From Cellulomonas sp. Y8 (GTDB taxonomy: Bacteria; Actinomycetota; Actinomycetes; Actinomycetales; Cellulomonadaceae), in NCBI RefSeq assembly GCF_008033115.1, contig NZ_CP041203.1, forward strand, positions 744,001-808,000: a stretch of 64,000 nucleotides of DNA. The letters run 5' to 3'. The notes below the pieces were generated by a model. The model did no database searches and was not told the origin of the DNA. It saw only the letters and a program-made list of their open reading frames with translations. The position numbers and the translations under genes were made by a program. Below, piece after piece: positions 21,231-29,820 of the stretch (position 1 is the first letter of the stretch; each line of letters starts with the position of its first letter).

Positions 21231-21355
21231 GGGCGCGACGCTAGCTGCGTGCCCCGACGGTGCGCGGCCGCTTCCGCACCGTTCACCCGGGTGCGCCTGC
21301 CCGGGGTGACGCGGGTACTGCGGTCGCCGCCCCGGAACGGGGGCGGCTGACGGAT

Positions 21356-21505
21356 TCAGTGGTCGAGCGTCGCGTCCATCTCGACGGCCCAGTAGCGGTC
21401 TCGAGCTCCGCGACCGCCTTGCCGTCGGTCAGGTCGACGATCCGGGCGCAGGCCTCGACCATCCCGGTCAGGTACAGGCGGTCACGCTGCAGAGAGCGGA
21501 CGGGC
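21356..21505 (-). pseudogene. HepT-like (HEPN/DUF86) remnant
   Basis: Directly after the MNT gene, a short stretch reads RDRLYLTGMVEACARIVDLTDGKAVAELE, which resembles the first helix of HEPN toxins of the HepT type that pair with MNT antitoxins. It then loses similarity; one frame continues with unrelated residues and another stops at 21356 after RDRYWAVEMDATLDH. The usual RNase motif (R-x4-6-H) and about two-thirds of the domain are missing. I infer a decayed toxin. The exact limits and the start codon are uncertain. Confidence 0.4.
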
Positions 21506-21778
21506 CTCGGCCTCGACCTGGTCCCGGAGCAGGGGGTGCAGCGCTCGCCTGGACACGAGGTCGACCGGGCGTCCGAGGATCCGAGCGAGGTCGTCGGCCG
21601 CGTCGACCACCTCCCACGAGAGGTGGCGGCCCGGCACGAGGTCGTACAGGACGTCGACGTCCGAGTCGGCCGTCGCCTCGTCGCGCGCCTCGGACCCGAA
21701 GACATCGAGACGCGCGAAGCGGTAGCGCCGGCAGTAGGCGGCGATCGCGTCCCTGAGGATGTCGTCGAGCTGGACCAT
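21482..21778 (-). CDS. Minimal nucleotidyltransferase (MNT) antitoxin
   Basis: 98 residues. The sequence FGSEARDEATADSDVDVLYDL contains the GSX10DXD signature of MntA-type minimal nucleotidyltransferases. In complete modules these AMPylate and neutralise an adjacent HEPN toxin. Upstream MVQLDDILRDAIAAYCRRY and downstream GRPVDLVSRRALHPLLRDQVEAEA complete the small fold. Its normal partner should follow immediately on the same strand, where only a remnant is found. It is divergent from the hypothetical gene at 21881. Confidence 0.85.
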   Translation of the reverse strand: MVQLDDILRDAIAAYCRRYRFARLDVFGSEARDEATADSDVDVLYDLVPGRHLSWEVVDAADDLARILGRPVDLVSRRALHPLLRDQVEAEARPLSAA

Positions 21779-21880
21779 GCCCTCCACGCTGGCGACCGGT
21801 CGCCGAGCTCCGCGAGCCCTCCTCCTGACCTGTGGACGACCGCCATCAGGGACGAGGCCCGGCGTGCCGATGTCCTGGGT

Positions 21881-22444
21881 GTGATCAGACGAGCCACCGA
21901 TGCCTTCATCCGGGAGCGCGCGAACCAGCGCGCCCGGCTCCAAGGCCACCCGCCCTTCTCCGGCGTGCTCGATCAGCTCGTGACCGTGCCCCCGGACCGA
22001 GCGGGCCGTCCGGGCTACGTCCTGCAGACCGGCGGACCGTCGCACGACATCCGCAGGCGGGGTCCCAGCGGGTCCCGCGCCGACTTCGCCGTGGCGTCGG
22101 GCCGGCGCACCGTCGCCGTGGGCACCTGCATCGGGCGGGTGCCGCGCGCCGGCTCTGCTGCAGAGACCGCGGCCGCGGCGGTGTCCCACCACGTCAGCGA
22201 CCACGGGTACGTCGTGCTGAGCCCGCCCACCCCGTCGCAGTTCGCCGGGGAACCCGCCGTCCGCGTCGAGATCGGTGTCAGGACCTCCGACGGCACCGGG
22301 TACCGCGTGCTGTCCCGCGACTGGCACTTCAGCCACCGAGGCTGGGCGTTCGTCGCGGGCTGGGTGCACGCGACGAGCGACCCGCCGGAGTGCCGCGACA
22401 CCGCGGAGCTGATCCTCGCCTCCTGGCGCTGGCTCACGCACTGA
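21881..22444 (+). CDS. Hypothetical protein
   Basis: 187 residues if started at GTG 21881 (VIRRATDAFIRERANQRARL). The C-terminal half has strand-rich segments (GYVVLSPPTPSQFAGEPAVRVEI; YRVLSRDWHFSHRGWAFVAGW) and ends ELILASWRWLTH. I do not recognise a domain. In-frame codons extend upstream, so the start is uncertain. The last 11 bp overlap the convergent acyltransferase gene. Composition and neighbours place it in the accessory patch. Confidence 0.55.
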   Translation: MIRRATDAFIRERANQRARLQGHPPFSGVLDQLVTVPPDRAGRPGYVLQTGGPSHDIRRRGPSGSRADFAVASGRRTVAVGTCIGRVPRAGSAAETAAAAVSHHVSDHGYVVLSPPTPSQFAGEPAVRVEIGVRTSDGTGYRVLSRDWHFSHRGWAFVAGWVHATSDPPECRDTAELILASWRWLTH

Positions 22445-23681
22445 CCCGCGCACGCCGCGGCAGGAGCCGCTCCGCCGCGCGGCTCGCCACGACCAGCCCC
22501 GCGAGGACCACCCCCGCCGCGGCGAGGTACGACGCCCGGGTCGCCCACCAGTCCCACGTCCACGGCTCCGGCAGCACCTCGCCGACCCCGAGCAGGACGA
22601 CGCCCGACACCGCGAACATCGCGGTCAGGTGCCACAGGTACAGCCCCATCGACCGCGACCCGGCCCAGCGCACGAGCCGCGACCGGGCGGCCCACCGGGC
22701 GACGGCGTCCCGGACGAGCAGCGCCGCCGCGACCTGCGCCACCGCGAAGCCCACGACCGGGGCGGTCGGCGGGGCGAGGTTGGAGAGCGCGTCGCCGGGC
22801 ATCCCGATCAGCGACCGCGGGTACGGGCCGACGGCCAGGAGCAGCACCGTGGCCGCGAGCCCGCCGAGCGCGAGCAGCGTCAGCGCGGTGCGCTCCGGGA
22901 CGAGATCGCGGGCGGCGACGTCCTCGGGCGCGGCGAGCCGGCGGGCGGCGTAGACCAGGCCGCCCAGGTACGGCACCGCCCACACCAGCAGCACGTTCGG
23001 CGCCCCGGGGAGCCCGACCTCGTCGGAGAACCGCAGCAGGTCGACGACCACCGGGAGCGCCGCCGCGACGACCAGCACCCGGGCGGCGCCCCACCGGCGC
23101 AGGGCCCGCAGCAGCACGGGCGTCAGCGCGAGCAGGCCGATCTGCACGCCCAGGAACCACAGCGGCTGCGGCACGATCCGGGCGACCCGGTCGACGGCCG
23201 CGACGGGGACCCCGAGCCACGGCAGCGCCGCGACCAGCAGCGCCCACACCCCGACGAACACCGCCACCGGCCGCGCCATGCGCAGCAGCCGGACGCCCGC
23301 GAACCGCCAGCCCGGCTCGCCGGGGTGCCGGTCCAGGTCGTAGCGGGCCGCGGCCCCCGCGGCGAAGAACAGCAGCGGCAGCGGCTGGAGCCAGGTCAGC
23401 AGCCAGGCGCCGCCGTGGGCGAGGGCGTTGCCGACGATCAGCGTCTCGCCGTCCCAGGTGGCCTCGACCATCAGCCAGTGCAGCGCCACGACGAGCAGGA
23501 TGCCGACGGCGCGGACGCCGTCGACGAACGGGTCGCGGCGGGGACGGGGCGCCGCGGCGGCCGCCGCAGGGGCCACGACCGCGGGTGCGGGAGCGCCGCG
23601 GACCGGGCGGGTGGGTGCGGGACCGGCGGAGAGCGCGAGGGTGTTCGCCTCGCGGGGCGGTGCAGGCAGGACGGTCGACAT
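22434..23681 (-). CDS. Acyltransferase 3 family membrane protein
   Basis: 415 residues. After a cytoplasmic Pro/Ala-rich N-terminus (about 50 residues) the sequence DPFVDGVRAVGILLVVALHWL contains the family R-x10-H pattern of membrane O-acyltransferases. About ten membrane helices follow, including PLPLLFFAAGAAARYDL, PLWFLGVQIGLLAL and SMGLYLWHLTAMF. Such enzymes transfer acyl groups to envelope glycans, lipids or antibiotics; the substrate cannot be inferred. ATG 23681 has GGAG 8 bases upstream. It stands alone, with 278 bp of non-coding DNA on its 5' side. Confidence 0.88.
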   Translation of the reverse strand: MSTVLPAPPREANTLALSAGPAPTRPVRGAPAPAVVAPAAAAAAPRPRRDPFVDGVRAVGILLVVALHWLMVEATWDGETLIVGNALAHGGAWLLTWLQPLPLLFFAAGAAARYDLDRHPGEPGWRFAGVRLLRMARPVAVFVGVWALLVAALPWLGVPVAAVDRVARIVPQPLWFLGVQIGLLALTPVLLRALRRWGAARVLVVAAALPVVVDLLRFSDEVGLPGAPNVLLVWAVPYLGGLVYAARRLAAPEDVAARDLVPERTALTLLALGGLAATVLLLAVGPYPRSLIGMPGDALSNLAPPTAPVVGFAVAQVAAALLVRDAVARWAARSRLVRWAGSRSMGLYLWHLTAMFAVSGVVLLGVGEVLPEPWTWDWWATRASYLAAAGVVLAGLVVASRAAERLLPRRARVSA

Positions 23682-23927
23682 GGCGGCGCTCCCGAGGGGA
23701 CCGCGCGGCCTCCCGCGCGGGTGCCCGGCGATCGGGCACGGCACCAGCCTGTCGAACGGAACCGCAGGTCAGAACGGGTGCGACCCCCGTCCTGCGTGGC
23801 GGTCAACCCGACGTCGGACGGGGGCTGTCCCCCGGCTCCGGCACCGCGCCGGCGTGCCGTCGCACGCCCGCGGGCACCAGCGAGCCGGCGACCGGCGCCG
23901 CGCCGAGCACGGTGCGGCCGGTCGTCC

Positions 23928-23958
23928 CCGCCGACCGCGGTCGCGCCGCGGTCGGCGG
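23928..23958 (-). terminator. Hairpin after the Gly/Tyr-rich membrane protein gene
   Basis: Perfect 13-bp arms CCGCCGACCGCGG and CCGCGGTCGGCGG around TCGCG, beginning one base past the TAG stop of the minus-strand gene at 23960. The tight position and strong stem fit a terminator lacking a U-tract. The rest of 23682-23927 shows no gene or other structure that I can support. Confidence 0.75.
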
Positions 23959-23959
23959 G

Positions 23960-24598
23960 CTAGCGGTCGCCCGCCGAGGGGGTCGGGCGGTCCTGCTCGG
24001 GGGCCGGACCCGGCCCGGGTTCGGCCGTCGGAGCCTGGGACCCGTCCTGGTGGGTCGCGGGCGCGCCCGGAGTCGACGGGTGGGCGGCCTGCTGGGGCGC
24101 AGGTGCGCCGGGCGTCGGGCCGTACCCGCTGGCCTCGGGTGCGGTGCCGTACCCGCCCGGTGCGGGGTGGCCGCCCGCCGGCGCGCCGTACCCGCTGCCT
24201 GCGGGAGCGCCGTACCCGCCGCCCGCCGGCGCGCCGTACCCGCCCGAGGTCGGGGCGGGCGCGGGCGCGCCGTACCCGCCCGCCACCGGGTAGCCGCCGC
24301 CCGGCTGACCCGGGACGCCGCCGTACGGCTGCCCCGGCGCGCCCCCGTACGGCTGCGGCTGCGCCGGCCGGGGCGCCGCCGGTCCGCGCTGGAGCGCACC
24401 CACGACGAACGCCCCGCCGATCATCGCCGCGCCGACCACGGTCAGTGCGCTGCCCACGGTCTGCGCGAACCCGTACAGCCAGGAGGCCCGGTACAGCAGC
24501 TCGATGAACAGCGCCTGCCCGATCCAGCCCCCGATGATGCCGACGACGACGAGCACGACGCCCGTCCAGAGCAGCTGCGGTGCAGTGAGCTTCGGCAT
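23960..24598 (-). CDS. Two-helix membrane protein with GGYGAPA repeat tail
   Basis: 212 residues. Two hydrophobic helices (LLWTGVVLVVVGIIGGWIG, about residues 9-28, and VGSALTVVGAAMIGGAFVVGAL, about 48-69) are followed by 140 residues of low-complexity sequence with repeated YGGAPGQP and GGYGAPAG units and a Pro/Glu-rich end. There is no enzymatic motif. Similar small membrane proteins with disordered tails are common and poorly understood in Micrococcales. It lies downstream of a response regulator on the same strand with a 164-bp gap, so co-transcription is uncertain. Confidence 0.8.
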   Translation of the reverse strand: MPKLTAPQLLWTGVVLVVVGIIGGWIGQALFIELLYRASWLYGFAQTVGSALTVVGAAMIGGAFVVGALQRGPAAPRPAQPQPYGGAPGQPYGGVPGQPGGGYPVAGGYGAPAPAPTSGGYGAPAGGGYGAPAGSGYGAPAGGHPAPGGYGTAPEASGYGPTPGAPAPQQAAHPSTPGAPATHQDGSQAPTAEPGPGPAPEQDRPTPSAGDR

Positions 24599-24691
24599 GG
24601 CGGGGGTCCCTCCGTCGGCTGGCGCGGGCGCGCTCGACCGACGCTAGCGCGAGGTCGTGGCTTCCGTCCGCGGGAGGGGGTGCGGAACCGA

Positions 24692-24748
24692 CGACCTCGG
24701 GCGCAACCGCCGACCTCGGGCGGGGACGCGCGCCGGGGACGCGCGCCG
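24692..24748. repeat. Two short tandem or near-tandem repeats in an intergenic region
   Basis: CGACCTCGGGCG occurs at 24692-24703 and 24711-24722. It is followed by two adjacent copies of GGGACGCGCGCCG (24723-24735, 24736-24748). They lie between the response regulator stop (24763) and the next start (24598). They might contribute to a terminator or read-through control; nothing more can be said. Confidence 0.7.
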
Positions 24749-24762
24749 GGCAGGCGCCGGCG

Positions 24763-25428
24763 TCAGGCCTCCAGGTTGAGGTAGCGGAGGACCGCCAGGA
24801 CACGGCGGTGGTCGCCGGCGTCGGGGGCCAGGTCGAGCTTGCCGAAGATGGCCGTCACGTGCTTCTCGACGGCGCCGTACGTCAGCACGAGCGCGTCGGC
24901 GATCGCCCCGTTCGACCGGCCCTGCGCCATCAGCTCCAGCACCTCGGACTCCCGCGGGGTCAGCCGCGTGATGCCCGGGTCGACGCGCGCGGCGCCCATG
25001 AGCTGCGTGACGACCTCGGGGTCGAGCACGGTGCGCCCGGCGGCGATCCGCTCCAGCGCGTCGAGGAAGTCGGAGACGTCGGCGACCCGGTCCTTGAGCA
25101 GGTAGCCGACCCCGCGGGCGTCGCCGCCGAACAGCTGCGCGGCGTACCGGGTCTCGACGTACTGCGAGAACAGCAGCACGCCAAGGCCGGCGTGGGTCTC
25201 GCGCAGGGTCAGCGCGGCGCGCAGCCCCTCGTCGGTGAACCCGGGCGGCATCCGCACGTCGACCACGGCGATGTCCGGCAGCGCGTCGGCGGCCGCGAGC
25301 GCCGCGACCTCCTTCACGAGCGCGTCCCCGTCGCCGACCGCCGCGACCACCTCGTGGTTGCGGCGGGCGAGCAGCGCCGCGAGCCCGTCGCGGAGGATCA
25401 CCGAGTCCTCGGCGATCACGACCCGCAC
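24763..25428 (-). CDS. NarL/LuxR-type response regulator
   Basis: 221 residues. The receiver domain has the acidic residues in VVIAEDSVILRDGL, phospho-acceptor Asp in DIAVVDVRMPP (about residue 54) and Lys in GYLLKDRV. The C-terminal LuxR helix-turn-helix reads LTPRESEVLELMAQGRSNGAIADAL followed by AVEKHVTAIFGKL. GTG 25428 is preceded by a G-rich ribosome binding site. It lies 52 bp after the histidine kinase on the same strand and should be its cognate regulator. Its targets are unknown. Confidence 0.94.
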   Translation of the reverse strand: MRVVIAEDSVILRDGLAALLARRNHEVVAAVGDGDALVKEVAALAAADALPDIAVVDVRMPPGFTDEGLRAALTLRETHAGLGVLLFSQYVETRYAAQLFGGDARGVGYLLKDRVADVSDFLDALERIAAGRTVLDPEVVTQLMGAARVDPGITRLTPRESEVLELMAQGRSNGAIADALVLTYGAVEKHVTAIFGKLDLAPDAGDHRRVLAVLRYLNLEA

Positions 25429-25480
25429 GGGGCACCCCCCGCCGGGGTGCGGACGTGCGACGGGCGGGGAACCGGTCGGC

Positions 25481-26914
25481 TCATCGGGCGCTCAGCGGCA
25501 GGTGCACGGTCACCACCGTAGGGCCTCCGACCGGGCTGTCGAGGTCGAGCTCGCCGTCGACCGTCGCCACCCGGTCGGCCAGGCCGGCCAGGCCCGAGCC
25601 GCCGGACGCCCCGGGCAGGCCGAGCCGCGCGCCGCCGTGGCCGTCGTCGCGCACCCGCAGCCACAGCGCGCCGCCGTCGGCCTCGACCCGGACGTAGGCC
25701 CCGGTGGCGCCCGAGTGCCGGACGACGTTCGTGAGCAGCTCGGCGACCGCGAAGTACGCGATCGTCTCGACCTCGGGCGCGGGCCGGACGGCGGCCAGGT
25801 CGACGTCGACGGTCACCGGCACCGGGCTCCGCGCGGCCAGCGTCTCCAGCGCCACCGCGAGCCCGTTGTCGAGCGCCGGCGGGTGGATGCCCCGGGCGAT
25901 CTCGCGGAGCTCGGTCAGCGTGTCCTTGAGCGCGCCGTGCGCCTCGTCGAGCAGCCCGACCGTCGCCGGGTCGGCGCCGGGTTCGTGCGCGAGCCGGTCC
26001 CGGGCGTCGCCGATCTGCATGGCGACCGCCACCAGCCGGGCCTGCGTCCCGTCGTGCAGGTCCCGCTCGATGCGGCGGAGCCGGGTGTCGGCGTCGGTCA
26101 CGGCGGTGCCGCGGGTCTGCTCGAGGTGCGCGACGCGCAGGCTGGACCCGGTCGGGCCGAGCAGGCTGGTGCTGAGCAGCCGGAACAGGTGCGCGAACCC
26201 GAGGGTCAGCCGGTGCCAGGCCAGGAAGGCCAGCAGGCCGACGGCGATCAGGATCCACTGCCGCGGCGGGGTGTCGATGAAGTAGTCGGTGCCGAACGAC
26301 GCCCCGCGGTGCAGCGTGCCGTCGGACGCCTCCTGCAGCGGGAGCCACCGGTACCAGAACCAGTGCGTGGTGCCGCCGAGCGCGACGGCGAGGAACGTCG
26401 TCGGCACCACGAAGCCGACGATCGCGAGCGGCAGCGACAGCGCCCCGAACGCGACCCCGCGCCAGCCGGGCGCGTCGCCCAGCAGGACCCCGAGCCGGCG
26501 CCAGAACCCGCGCCGCCGGCGGCGGGGCATCGGCGCCGCGATCGAGGTGCCGAGCATCCCGCGCGCCATCCCCCGGTACAGCGCCGCCCACATCCGGCCG
26601 CCGACGACCACCCAGCCCGCGACGAACAGGCCGACGACCGTGATCGCCACCGACGGGGGCAGCACGACCGCGACCACCGCGTACGCGAAGGCGAACGGCG
26701 CGATCAGCAGCGCCAGGAACAGGTAGCCGTACTCGCGCCACGCCCGTCCCATGACGCCGGGCGCCCAGATCGCGCCGCGCGGCAGGTCGGCGGTGAGGTG
26801 CACCGGGACGGTCGCGACCGGAGACCCGGGGGCGTACGCGGCGGGGTACGGTCCGCCGGGGTGGGCCGCGGCCGGGCCGGCGGGTCCGGCGGGGGCCGGC
26901 TGGGTGGCGGACAT
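25481..26914 (-). CDS. Sensor histidine kinase, NarX/LiaS (HisKA_3) type
   Basis: 477 residues. A Pro/Ala-rich N-terminus precedes about four to six membrane helices arranged as in the putative sensor domain (PSDC) found in many actinobacterial kinases (residues about 55-265). The HisKA_3 box is ERDLHDGTQARL (His about residue 302), followed by EIARGIHPPALDNGL and the ATPase N-box AELLTNVVRHSGA, with RDDGHGG and GLAGLADRV. It pairs with the downstream NarL-type regulator. There is no extracytoplasmic domain of note, so it may sense the membrane itself, as LiaS-type kinases do. Confidence 0.93.
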   Translation of the reverse strand: MSATQPAPAGPAGPAAAHPGGPYPAAYAPGSPVATVPVHLTADLPRGAIWAPGVMGRAWREYGYLFLALLIAPFAFAYAVVAVVLPPSVAITVVGLFVAGWVVVGGRMWAALYRGMARGMLGTSIAAPMPRRRRRGFWRRLGVLLGDAPGWRGVAFGALSLPLAIVGFVVPTTFLAVALGGTTHWFWYRWLPLQEASDGTLHRGASFGTDYFIDTPPRQWILIAVGLLAFLAWHRLTLGFAHLFRLLSTSLLGPTGSSLRVAHLEQTRGTAVTDADTRLRRIERDLHDGTQARLVAVAMQIGDARDRLAHEPGADPATVGLLDEAHGALKDTLTELREIARGIHPPALDNGLAVALETLAARSPVPVTVDVDLAAVRPAPEVETIAYFAVAELLTNVVRHSGATGAYVRVEADGGALWLRVRDDGHGGARLGLPGASGGSGLAGLADRVATVDGELDLDSPVGGPTVVTVHLPLSAR

Positions 26915-27454
26915 GGCGTGCTCCTCGTGCGGGGCCGGTGCGCCGCGGTGGCGCTCCGGGTCGGTCGGACCCCACCATCGTCCCGTGCGGGGTGCACCCG
27001 GCGGCACCCGGTGCGCCACCCACCCGTCCGGGGGACGTCCCCCGGGTCGGCACCCCCGAGTTCCCGACCGCCAGGTCACAAAGCGGTAACAATACAAGAA
27101 ATGGTAAAGTCGCAGGTCAGACGGACTTTACCTAGGTAAAATCGTCCCACGACGCACCGTTTCGACACGTCTGCGCCTCGCGATCCGCGCCGAGATGGGG
27201 CACGGTGGTTCCCGACCAGATCGACGAATGGTCGGCGTGCGACGCCTGCTTCCGGCCCTCGCAGCGCCCCTCCCCGGGGTGCGGCAGCGAGGGCCGAGGC
27301 GTGTCCCGCCGCCGCGCAACCGGCCCCCTCCGGGCGGGCCGCGCGGCGCTGCCGACCGACGCTGCGCCCCCGGCGCGCCCCACCCCCGGGGCGCACCCGA
27401 CCTCCGCCCGCGGAGGGGATGGGGCCGCGCGTCATGACGTGACGAGGTGGATGA
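26915..27454. other. 540-bp divergent intergenic region
   Basis: No gene is supported between the histidine kinase (minus) and proV (plus). The only notable part is an AT-rich island at about 27070-27145 in otherwise GC-rich DNA, described separately. The 300 bp between it and proV contain no conserved motif that I can name, which leaves a long untranslated leader if transcription starts in the island. Confidence 0.7.
27075..27142. promoter_or_regulatory. AT-rich promoter/operator island upstream of proVWX
   Basis: The island contains a direct repeat GTCACA (27075-27080) and GTAACA (27086-27091) offset by 11 bp; an inverted repeat GGTAAAGTC (27103-27111) and GACTTTACC (27124-27132); and a 14-bp perfect palindrome TTTACCTAGGTAAA (27127-27140). 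TAAAGT at 27105-27110 and TAAAAT at 27137-27142 are good rightward -10 candidates. The 11-bp direct repeat recalls MtrA sites, and MtrA is known to control compatible-solute carriers in Corynebacterium. The assignment of regulator is inference. Confidence 0.55.
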
Positions 27455-28822
27455 GTGACAGGACTGCGCGTCGAAGGCGTGTACAAGGTGTTCGGCCGCC
27501 GGCCGAACGAGGCGGTGAAGCGGCTCCGCGACGGGTCGTCCCGCGAGGACGTGCGCCAGTGGGGCACGGCGGCGGTGATCGACGCCGACCTGGAGATCCG
27601 CAGCGGCGAGACCTTCGTGGTGATGGGGCTCTCGGGCTCCGGCAAGTCGACCCTGATCCGGATGCTGAACGGGCTGCTCAAGCCGACGGCCGGACGCGTC
27701 GTCCTCGGCGACGACGACCTGAGCGCCGTCAGCGCGGCCCAGCTCCGGTCCATCCGGCAGCGCAAGGTCAGCATGGTGTTCCAGCACTTCGCGCTGCTCC
27801 CGCACCGCACGGTGCGCGACAACGCGGCCTACCCGCTGGCGCTCCAGGGCATGGACAAGGCCGAGCGGCGGAAGAAGGCCGACGAGGCCCTCGAGATGGT
27901 CGGCCTCGGCGAGTGGGGCGACTCGCTCCCCCACGAGCTGTCCGGCGGCATGCAGCAGCGCGTCGGCCTGGCCCGCGCGCTCGCCGCGGACACCGACATC
28001 CTGCTGATGGACGAGGCGTTCTCCGCGCTCGACCCGCTGATCCGCCGCGAGATGCAGGACCAGCTGCTCGAGCTCCAGCAGACGCTGGGCAAGACGATCG
28101 TGTTCATCACGCACGACCTCAACGAGGCCATGTACCTCGGCGACCGGATCGCCGTCATGCGCGACGGCCGCGTCGTCCAGGTGGGCACCAGCGAGCAGAT
28201 CCTGTCCGCGCCCGCCGACGACTACGTGGCCCAGTTCGTCGCCGACGTCGACCGCACCCGCGTGCTGACCGCGTCCTCCGTGATGCGCCGGCCCGCCGCC
28301 GTCGCGTTCGCCGGGGGCGGCCCGCGCCTCGCGCTGCGCACCATGCGCGACGCCCAGGTGGCCGCGGCCTACGTCGTCGACCGCACCCGCGTGCTGCGCG
28401 GCATCGTCCGGGACGCCGACGCCGTCGACGCCACCCGCGCCGGCAAGGACACGCTCGAGGGGCTGATCGACGACAGCCTGACCTCGGTGTCCGTCGACAC
28501 CCCGCTGGCCGAGGTGTTCGCGCCCGCCGCGGAGTCGCCGCTGCCGGTCCCCGTGACCGACGACAAGGGCCGCCTGGTCGGCGTCATCCCCCGGGCGATC
28601 CTGCTCGAGGCGATGGTCCCCGTCGACACCAGCACCCCGCCGAAGGGCACCCCGACGGCCGACCAGGCCGCGACGTCCGCCGCGTCCGCTGCCGGCGACG
28701 CCGACCCGACCGCGGCCACCGCCCCGGCGCCGGGGGCCGACCCCCTCGGCACCGCCCCGGACGCCACCACCGCCGCCCCCAGCGCGGGCCGTGCGGCCGA
28801 CACGACGGAGGTGCGCGCGTGA
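27455..28822 (+). CDS. proV: Glycine betaine/proline ABC transporter ATPase
   Basis: 455 residues. The N-terminal VEGVYKVFGRRPNEAVKRL matches the ProV/OpuAA family, which couples betaine or proline uptake to ATP hydrolysis during osmotic stress. Walker A is GLSGSGKST (about residue 62), then Q-loop VFQHFALLPHRTV, signature LSGGMQQRVGLARAL and Walker B ILLMDEAFSALD. A CBS-type regulatory module occupies residues about 275-385 and may sense ionic strength. The last 70 residues are an Ala/Thr/Pro/Asp-rich disordered tail not usual for the family. It starts at GTG 27455; its stop overlaps the proW start. Confidence 0.94.
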   Translation: MTGLRVEGVYKVFGRRPNEAVKRLRDGSSREDVRQWGTAAVIDADLEIRSGETFVVMGLSGSGKSTLIRMLNGLLKPTAGRVVLGDDDLSAVSAAQLRSIRQRKVSMVFQHFALLPHRTVRDNAAYPLALQGMDKAERRKKADEALEMVGLGEWGDSLPHELSGGMQQRVGLARALAADTDILLMDEAFSALDPLIRREMQDQLLELQQTLGKTIVFITHDLNEAMYLGDRIAVMRDGRVVQVGTSEQILSAPADDYVAQFVADVDRTRVLTASSVMRRPAAVAFAGGGPRLALRTMRDAQVAAAYVVDRTRVLRGIVRDADAVDATRAGKDTLEGLIDDSLTSVSVDTPLAEVFAPAAESPLPVPVTDDKGRLVGVIPRAILLEAMVPVDTSTPPKGTPTADQAATSAASAAGDADPTAATAPAPGADPLGTAPDATTAAPSAGRAADTTEVRA

Positions 28823-29719
28823 CCGCCCCGATCCTCGCCCTCGAGTCCACCGACCAGGGTGTCCCCCGCCTGCCGCTCGGCGAGTGGGTGGACGTCGCCG
28901 TCGACTGGGTGACCACGACGTTCCGCGGCCTGTTCTCCGCGATCAAGAGCATCTTCGAGGGCGCCTACGACGGCCTCGACACCGTGCTCAGCGGCCCGCC
29001 GTTCTGGTTCATCGCGGTGGCGCTCGCGCTGGTCGCGCTGTTCGCGAAGGGCTGGAAGCTCGCCGTCGGCACGCTGGCCGGGCTCGTCGTCATCGCCGGC
29101 GTGAACCAGTGGGAGAACGCGATGGACAGCCTCGCGCTGGTCATCCTGGCGAGCGTCGTGGCGCTCGTCATCGCGATCCCGCTCGGCATCTGGGCCGCCC
29201 GCAACGACCGGGTGTCCCGGGCCGTGCGGCCGGTGCTCGACTTCATGCAGACGATGCCCGCCTTCGTCTACCTGATCCCGACCGTCGTCATCTTCCGCGT
29301 CGGCGTCGTCCCCGGCATCGTCGCGACCGTCATCTTCGCGATGGCGCCCGGCGTCCGGTTCACCGAGCTCGGGCTGCGCCAGGTCGACCGCGAGGTCGTC
29401 GAGGCCGGGCACGCGTTCGGCTCCTCCGACGGCCGCATCCTCCGGCAGATCCAGCTCCCGCTGGCGATGCCGACGATCATGGCCGGCGTCAACCAGGGTG
29501 ATCATGCTCGCCCTGTCGATGGTGGTCATCTCCGGCATGGCCGGCGCCCCCGGCCTCGGCGGCGACGTCGTCCAGGCCCTGCAGCGCGTCAACGTCTCGC
29601 TCGGCTTCGAGGCCGGTCTGGCCGTGGTCATCCTCGCGATGTTCCTCGACCGCGTGACCTCGGCGTTCGGCACCCGCTCGAAGACGGCCCGCGCGGTCGC
29701 CGCGGCGACGAAGGCCTGA
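28819..29719 (+). pseudogene. proW: Glycine betaine ABC transporter permease, +1 frameshift at 29496-29498
   Basis: Starts at a GTG overlapping proV's stop. It reads as a ProW/OpuAB permease with helices beginning FWFIAVALALVALFA and the cytoplasmic coupling loop ELGLRQVDREVVEAGHAFGSSDGRIL. After IMAGVNQ one extra G in GGG at 29496-29498 throws the frame; dropping it continues VIMLALSMVVISGMAGAPGLGG to the normal end at 29719. As written, translation would run on in the wrong frame. A single G-run error in the consensus is the simplest explanation because flanking proV and proX are intact and all residues beyond are conserved. Confidence 0.92.
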
Positions 29720-29820
29720 CGCCTCCTTCTCCCACCGGGGCCGCTCGGCGGTCCGTCCCGCACCCCACCCACCCCCACCCGGGCGACGGCACGCTGCCGC
29801 GCGCCCACGGAAGGACACGC

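Noticed and set aside
25416..25490. Short peptide starting MSRPVPRPSHVRTPAG between the histidine kinase and response regulator
   Set aside because: The frame overlaps both neighbours, is only 22 codons long and has no supporting features beyond an ATGA overlap.
27127..27140. TTTACCTAGGTAAA as a mobile-element end or attachment site
   Set aside because: No transposase or integrase lies nearby and no matching second end was found; a promoter/operator role fits better.
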